Source: PVC group bacterium (GTDB lineage Bacteria > Verrucomicrobiota > Kiritimatiellia > UBA8416 > PXDI01). From it: a DNA stretch of 18,526 bases. Under the pieces are notes generated by a model. The model was not told the origin of the DNA. It saw only the letters and a program-made list of their open reading frames with translations, and ran no database searches. The position numbers and the translations under genes are program-made. Each line of letters begins with the position of its first letter. Within the stretch, counting starts at the first letter, position 1. The stretch is taken from contig PXDI01000317.1 in NCBI GenBank assembly GCA_003565095.1, positions 1 to 18,526 on the forward strand. The letters are read 5' to 3'. Shown here one piece after another: positions 14,225 through 18,526 of this stretch.

Positions 14225-16758
14225 GCCTGATGCATCGGAGCGCGGTCATGCAAACTTAGCACATTCAGGGTCTGCTGGACTGCCCCGGCGGTATCAAAAA
14301 GCTCCCGGGCATGGTTATGCCACGGCAGCGCGCCGCCCGCCCCCCAAATGGCGGCGGCGGCATCATACATGCGCACGTTTTCCCTCATCACCGCCATACA
14401 GCGCGCGACCAGTTCATCGCCCAGCCGACTGCGCAAATCGTCATTATCTAGCGCTATTTCAATGATCAGCCGCGCCTCGGTCTCTTGCAGGCCTTCACGG
14501 ATCTGCTGATATTGCACAGTCCGTTCGGGTCCATCGATGCCCGGAGCAATAATTGTTTCGCGGTTACGGATCAGGTTGCCGTAAGCGCGCATCCCCCGCG
14601 TTCTGCCGTAACGTTCACTGCCGGGTCTTCTCACCGGCCAGTAATCGAACCAGAAACGGCTTACCCCCCAGAAGGTGCGATTACCTAGCCCTGTACCGCG
14701 CCCGCCGGCAACATTACCCGTAACCAGATTCCGATAGCCGATGGCATGGCGGAAATTATCGTCGCCCAGTGTGCTAAAATGGAAACGTGCCGCGGAGGCC
14801 TGTGGAAAAACATGATTCCAGCCGCCGATAACACCTTTGGCATTCACACTGCGCCGCCGCGGGGACCATGGTTCTTCGTGAAAACCGACATTAAGACCGT
14901 TGTGATTCCATTCTGTTGTGTCCCACGGAGCACTATAGCCGCGCGCATGCGAGAACACATTCCATTTCAATCCGGGGGCAATTTTATTAAAGGCCTCGAT
15001 AGTTGGTGGTGACGGCTTACCGTCCAGCGCGGCAGACAGCATCACAACATATTCCGGCCAACCGATATCGCGCACAATCGCGCGTGTTGCGTCGACCACC
15101 GGCTTCCAGAATTCCACGCCGCCTTCAGCGCTGTACCAGGGGGCATTTACCGTCTCGGTGCTGCCATCGGCATTGCGCCGGGTGATCTGCATGCCCTCCT
15201 CTGCAATGCCCCTGCCCTCCCCTTCCCAGAGATGCAGACCCAACAGGCGCGGCGGGCCGACAATATCATTGTACAGCCGCAGGTAACGTTCAAGATTTGT
15301 CAGGTCGGGCTGCAGCCGCCCATCGCGCTCCTCCCAGTAAACTATGGTCTGGCTTGTACCCAGGACACTCGGCATTGCCATCGGCAACCAGAGAATATTG
15401 TTACCGATACCGCCGAGCAGCTCTAGCGACTGCGCCAGATAGGGCATATGCTCATCGCTCCACAGCGGAACATCATAGCGGTATGCGGTATTCTCTGCCT
15501 GATGCATCATTCCCACCAGCGAAACATATTGGCGGCGGTCGGGCAGTTGATAGGCACCGACGGTCAATTCTACAGCAATATTTTCAGCAACCTCTCCGGC
15601 GGTAACCTGCGCCTGGCCACGGTAGACACCGGGACGGGCATTTTCCGGAATATCGACCAGCACCCAGACCGGATGGTGCAAAGCATCAGGCCCGGGGTTG
15701 GTTCCCAGAACGCTGTAAGTTTCATACTCATAACCGTCATCAGCTCCGACTGCATCACGGTGCACGCGCGAAGCATATAATAACTGTAAAGAATCACCGT
15801 CAAGTCCGGCCATGGTGATTTTGGGAGCCGGAAAGGGTTGTGATGACGAAGTGACAATCGGCGCCGATGCCTGCCCGCCGCGCGGTCCGATCAAGCGCAA
15901 AACGGCCTCTTCATCTTCCGGATGGGGATAACTATCGGGAGTAATGTCACTATAAGGGCTTGCCGCCCAGATACGGATACCTTCCGGATGCGCTTTGCGG
16001 GCAGAAGTCACTCCGCTGCCGGCGGCCAGCAATTCGGCCTCGACCAGCCCTACGCCCAGAAAGCGGCCGTCACGAAGGCGTGGCCAGTTCCTGTCTCTGA
16101 AACGACCGGTGTGATCCATCGGATCCGGCGCACTGTTCACCAATATAGCCAGCACGTTCTTCCCCGCTTGCAGCAATTCCGCCGGTAATGTCAGATTGCG
16201 CACATGCCGTAGACGGTGCTCGCGCAGCCAGTCAGCATACTGATCGGTATTTCTGTTTGTGACCGGTTTATCGTCATCACCTTCAACAAACCATGCCTCT
16301 TTCCCGTATACTTCCGCCGCCATATTCAAAACGTCATCCCCCTCTGCAAGATGCTGCCGGGCAATTTCTGTTCCGTTCAGATATACAACCACCCCGCCAC
16401 GGTAGGCCAGAGTAAGTGTCAGCGCACCGGCCTGTGCCGGATTTTCTATCGAGAAATAACCGCGGACCGCCAACTGATGGATATTGCGGCCGCCACCGAA
16501 ACCCCAGGCGTTTACCTCCACCGGCAGCGCCAGATTATAATGTGGCCATTGGCCGGCATCAAAACCGGCACTGTGCCAGTCTTCCGGCAGCGGCACTGTA
16601 TCTTCAACGACCATTCTGGTACGCCAGAGACCGTCGGTGGTGCTGATAACCGCCTGCTGGGCACGAGAGCAGACCGCTGCAACACAAAGCATGATAACTG
16701 AAGAAACCGCCATACGGACAGTCTTGCGGGAGACGATTTTTGATGTTGTGTTGGGCAT
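14218..16758 (-). CDS. Large secreted protein, galactose-binding-like N-terminus and probable glycoside-hydrolase-like region
   Basis: This 846-residue protein has a clear signal peptide (TVRMAVSSVIMLCVAAVCSRAQ), so it is exported. The N-terminal third resembles a jelly-roll found in glycoside hydrolases: WHSAGFDAGQWP, then GYFSIENPAQAGALTLTLAY, then VVYLNGTEIARQHL and LQAGKNVLAILVNS. A beta-rich linker (PGVYRGQAQVTAG, VELTVGAYQLPD) precedes the large C-terminal part (about 400-846). That part, with WSDEHMPYLAQSLELLGGIG and LGLHLWEGEGRG, is reminiscent of the GH123/DUF4091-type barrels common in planctomycetes and verrucomicrobia. I cannot name catalytic residues. The ATG at 16758 has AGGAAAG just upstream; the frame opens at 16839. 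Likely role is polysaccharide or glycoconjugate breakdown; this is inference. Confidence 0.7.
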   Translation of the reverse strand: MPNTTSKIVSRKTVRMAVSSVIMLCVAAVCSRAQQAVISTTDGLWRTRMVVEDTVPLPEDWHSAGFDAGQWPHYNLALPVEVNAWGFGGGRNIHQLAVRGYFSIENPAQAGALTLTLAYRGGVVVYLNGTEIARQHLAEGDDVLNMAAEVYGKEAWFVEGDDDKPVTNRNTDQYADWLREHRLRHVRNLTLPAELLQAGKNVLAILVNSAPDPMDHTGRFRDRNWPRLRDGRFLGVGLVEAELLAAGSGVTSARKAHPEGIRIWAASPYSDITPDSYPHPEDEEAVLRLIGPRGGQASAPIVTSSSQPFPAPKITMAGLDGDSLQLLYASRVHRDAVGADDGYEYETYSVLGTNPGPDALHHPVWVLVDIPENARPGVYRGQAQVTAGEVAENIAVELTVGAYQLPDRRQYVSLVGMMHQAENTAYRYDVPLWSDEHMPYLAQSLELLGGIGNNILWLPMAMPSVLGTSQTIVYWEERDGRLQPDLTNLERYLRLYNDIVGPPRLLGLHLWEGEGRGIAEEGMQITRRNADGSTETVNAPWYSAEGGVEFWKPVVDATRAIVRDIGWPEYVVMLSAALDGKPSPPTIEAFNKIAPGLKWNVFSHARGYSAPWDTTEWNHNGLNVGFHEEPWSPRRRSVNAKGVIGGWNHVFPQASAARFHFSTLGDDNFRHAIGYRNLVTGNVAGGRGTGLGNRTFWGVSRFWFDYWPVRRPGSERYGRTRGMRAYGNLIRNRETIIAPGIDGPERTVQYQQIREGLQETEARLIIEIALDNDDLRSRLGDELVARCMAVMRENVRMYDAAAAIWGAGGALPWHNHARELFDTAGAVQQTLNVLSLHDRAPMHQAH

Positions 16759-16803
16759 AATCTTTCCTTTCTTGGTTCTCTTGATTATCCGCCAGTTGTT
16801 TAT

Positions 16804-16832
16804 TGAATACCCTGCCGGGCACGTTGAATCAA
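16804..16832 (-). promoter_or_regulatory. Candidate promoter of the large secreted protein
   Basis: On the minus strand TTGATT (16832-16827) and TATTCA (16809-16804) are 17 bases apart, 45 bases upstream of the start codon at 16758. It lies in the divergent intergenic region shared with gatC. Consensus match by eye. Confidence 0.35.
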
Positions 16833-16876
16833 GAAACATCTAATGCCCCGCCTGCTTCGTCGACGGCTTTTTGGTA

Positions 16877-16905
16877 TTGTTTAACCGGCGTAATTGGTCT
16901 ATAGG
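16877..16905 (+). promoter_or_regulatory. Candidate promoter of gatCA
   Basis: TTGTTT (16877-16882) and TATAGG (16900-16905) are separated by 17 bases and lie directly upstream of the gatC start. The -10 box is only ten bases from the ATG, which would give a very short leader, so the real promoter may be further upstream. Confidence 0.3.
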
Positions 16906-16915
16906 TAAGACTTTT

Positions 16916-17215
16916 ATGAACAATCAGCAATCTACCGAACATATTGACGTGCGTTATGTTGCGCATCTGGCGCGGATGAACCTCGATGACAGCGAGGCCG
17001 CTGTGCTGCAGGGCCAGCTTGAACACATCCTGGATTACGTTCAGCGCATCCGTGAGCTGGATGTTTCCGGTATTGAGCCGACTTCCCACGCGCGCCCGCT
17101 CACCAATGTCTTCCGCGAGGATGCAGTTCGGCCGGGGCTGGAACACGAGACGGTCATGGCAAATGCACCCAAAGCAGGCAACGGCCTGTTTGCCGTGCCG
17201 CAGATCATTGAATAG
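16916..17215 (+). CDS. gatC: Aspartyl/glutamyl-tRNA amidotransferase subunit C
   Basis: This 99-residue subunit stabilises GatA in the GatCAB complex, which converts Glu-tRNA(Gln), and in many bacteria Asp-tRNA(Asn), to the correctly amidated form. Family features are VRYVAHLARMNLDDSEAAVL near the N-terminus and ILDYVQRIRELDVSGIEPTS. Then come the extended segment RPLTNVFREDAVRPGLEHE and the C-terminal NAPKAGNGLFAVPQII. The frame opens at 16871, but I use the ATG at 16916 because family members start close to this point; the ribosome binding site is weak (AGGTAAG). gatA follows after 22 bases. Presence of gatCA indicates the indirect route to Gln-tRNA. Confidence 0.95.
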   Translation: MNNQQSTEHIDVRYVAHLARMNLDDSEAAVLQGQLEHILDYVQRIRELDVSGIEPTSHARPLTNVFREDAVRPGLEHETVMANAPKAGNGLFAVPQIIE

Positions 17216-17237
17216 CAGATTTTAGAACGGTTGAATA

Positions 17238-18526
17238 ATGTCTCAGACAGAGCTTTACAAACTGGATATCGCGGGCGCAAGTGAAGCGCTGGCCGCCGGC
17301 AGTATTACATCAGAAGCGCTGGTGCAGGCATTGCTGCAGCGCATCGAAGCCACCGACCAGCAACTGAACGCCTATATTGAAGTGGTTGCTTCAGACGCGC
17401 TGGAGCAGGCGCGTGCCGCGGATAAACTGCGTGCGGAAGGTGACCGGCGGCCGTTGCTGGGGATTCCTATCGCTGTGAAGGATGTGCTTAACGTCAAGGG
17501 ACAGACCTGCCGCTGTGCTTCAAAGATTCTGGAAGGCTACCGCTCACCGTACGACGCCGGCGCAATCGCCGCCTTGCGCAAAGCCGGCATGGTTTTCCTC
17601 GGCCGGACCAACATGGATGAGTTTGCGATGGGTTCCTCCACCGAGAACTCCGCCTACGGACCGACACGCAATCCATGGAACACCGCCTGTGTTCCGGGTG
17701 GTTCCAGCGGCGGTTCAGCCGCCGCGGTGGCGGGCCTTGAGGCGCTGGCGGCGCTTGGCACGGATACCGGCGGATCCATCCGCCAGCCGGCGGCTTTCTG
17801 CGGATGTGTCGGATTGAAACCGACTTACGGGCGGATTTCGCGTTATGGATTGACTGCATTTGCGTCGTCGCTTGACCAGATCGGCCCGCTGACCCGCAGC
17901 GTGCGCGATGCCGCGCTGCTGCTACAGGTCATGGCTGGTGCCGATCAGCAGGATTCCACCGCGCTGGATGCCGCGGTGCCGGATTATTCCGCCGCGCTAC
18001 GGCCGGACATGCAGGGCATGCGGCTGGGTGTGCCGCGCGAGTATTTCACCGCCGGTCTTGATGCTGAGGTGGAAAAACATGTGCGCTCGGCACTGGAAAC
18101 CTGCCGTAAACTGGGGGCGGAGCTGATTGAGGTAAGTCTGCCGCATACTGAATATGCCATTCCCGCCTATTATGTGGTGGCCACGGCGGAAGCTTCGGCC
18201 AATCTGGCGCGCTTTGACGGTGTGCGTTACGGATTCCGCGCCCAAGAGGCCGAAGATCCGATTTCAATGTATGGCCGCACCCGCCATGATGGTTTCGGCA
18301 GCGAGGTGAAGCGCCGCATTATTCTCGGCACCTATGTGCTCAGCAGCGGCTACTATGATGCATATTACCTCACCGCTCAGAAAGTGCGTACTCTTATCCG
18401 GCGCGATTTCGAACAGGTCTTTGAACAGTGCGACGCCTTGCTGGCGCCGGTCTGCCCCACTCCGGCATTCAAGCTGGGTGAATTGACTGACGATCCGCTG
18501 CAAATGTATTTAAGCGATGTTCTGAC
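17238..18526 (+). CDS. gatA: Aspartyl/glutamyl-tRNA amidotransferase subunit A (3' end outside window)
   Basis: The frame from ATG 17238 is open to the right edge (429 complete codons; full proteins have about 480-490). It starts MSQTELYKLDIAGASEAL. The amidase-signature catalytic triad is visible: K81 in GIPIAVKDVLN, the cis-serine S156 in VPGGSSGGSA, and the nucleophile S180 in GTDTGGSIRQPAAFCG. GLKPTYGRISRYGLTAFASS and SLDQIGPLTR follow as in true GatA, which separates it from general amidases. GatA releases ammonia from glutamine or asparagine and channels it to GatB for tRNA-dependent transamidation. It lies 22 bases after gatC, clearly in one operon. No internal stop or frameshift is seen. 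Confidence 0.96.
   Translation, partial: MSQTELYKLDIAGASEALAAGSITSEALVQALLQRIEATDQQLNAYIEVVASDALEQARAADKLRAEGDRRPLLGIPIAVKDVLNVKGQTCRCASKILEGYRSPYDAGAIAALRKAGMVFLGRTNMDEFAMGSSTENSAYGPTRNPWNTACVPGGSSGGSAAAVAGLEALAALGTDTGGSIRQPAAFCGCVGLKPTYGRISRYGLTAFASSLDQIGPLTRSVRDAALLLQVMAGADQQDSTALDAAVPDYSAALRPDMQGMRLGVPREYFTAGLDAEVEKHVRSALETCRKLGAELIEVSLPHTEYAIPAYYVVATAEASANLARFDGVRYGFRAQEAEDPISMYGRTRHDGFGSEVKRRIILGTYVLSSGYYDAYYLTAQKVRTLIRRDFEQVFEQCDALLAPVCPTPAFKLGELTDDPLQMYLSDVL

Overview
The window looks like a chromosomal segment from a free-living or gut-type bacterium of the PVC group. My best guess is Kiritimatiellota, Lentisphaerota or a related Verrucomicrobia-like lineage, at moderate confidence. 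The reasons are a XylR-like sensor/AraC regulator fragment, a LamG-like fragment, a planctomycete/verrucomicrobial-style FAD oxidoreductase, large secreted carbohydrate-active-type proteins, gatCA, and scattered four-helix-bundle (S23/IVP/Avd-like) gene remnants inside repeats. No rRNA, tRNA or CRISPR array is visible.

Layout. 1-354 is made of repeats: a deleted four-helix-bundle gene, a 7-mer tandem array, two repeat blocks that recur at 9.6-9.9 kb, and a perfect 27-bp inverted repeat just upstream of a glycerate-dehydrogenase-type gene (355-1314, +). 1389-1637 and 5375-5620 are inverted copies of one ~247-bp hairpin element. Between them lie a Phd/YefM-PIN toxin-antitoxin pair (+), an FAD oxidoreductase (+) and an AbiE-like type IV toxin-antitoxin pair (-). 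Each copy carries a rho-independent-terminator-like hairpin plus T-run, in the orientation that would stop transcription arriving from outside the block.

5641-9439 is a minus-strand operon read from right to left. It starts with a small FMN-binding split-barrel protein, continues with a PEP-synthase/rifampin-phosphotransferase-like enzyme that overlaps it by 4 nt, and ends with a secreted GH10 xylanase. 9563-9870 is another four-helix-bundle element, intact enough to show its ends. It is followed on the plus strand by a GltS-type sodium/glutamate symporter and a lipoprotein with a discoidin-like C-terminus.

12.8-14.2 kb holds a rearrangement scar. The C-terminal part of a LamG-like protein (-) and the C-terminal part of a XylR-like regulator (+) are joined head to head near 13,360, each without its N-terminus. 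Next comes an 846-residue secreted protein with an N-terminal galactose-binding-like region and a probable glycoside-hydrolase-like barrel (-). A divergent intergenic region then leads to gatC and gatA (+); gatA runs off the right edge.

The most novel content is the repeat biology. One element family has terminal sequences shared between copies, but copy-specific arms built from short tandem units around a four-helix-bundle gene or its remnant. A second family of hairpin elements apparently serves as transcription terminators around a toxin-antitoxin-rich island.
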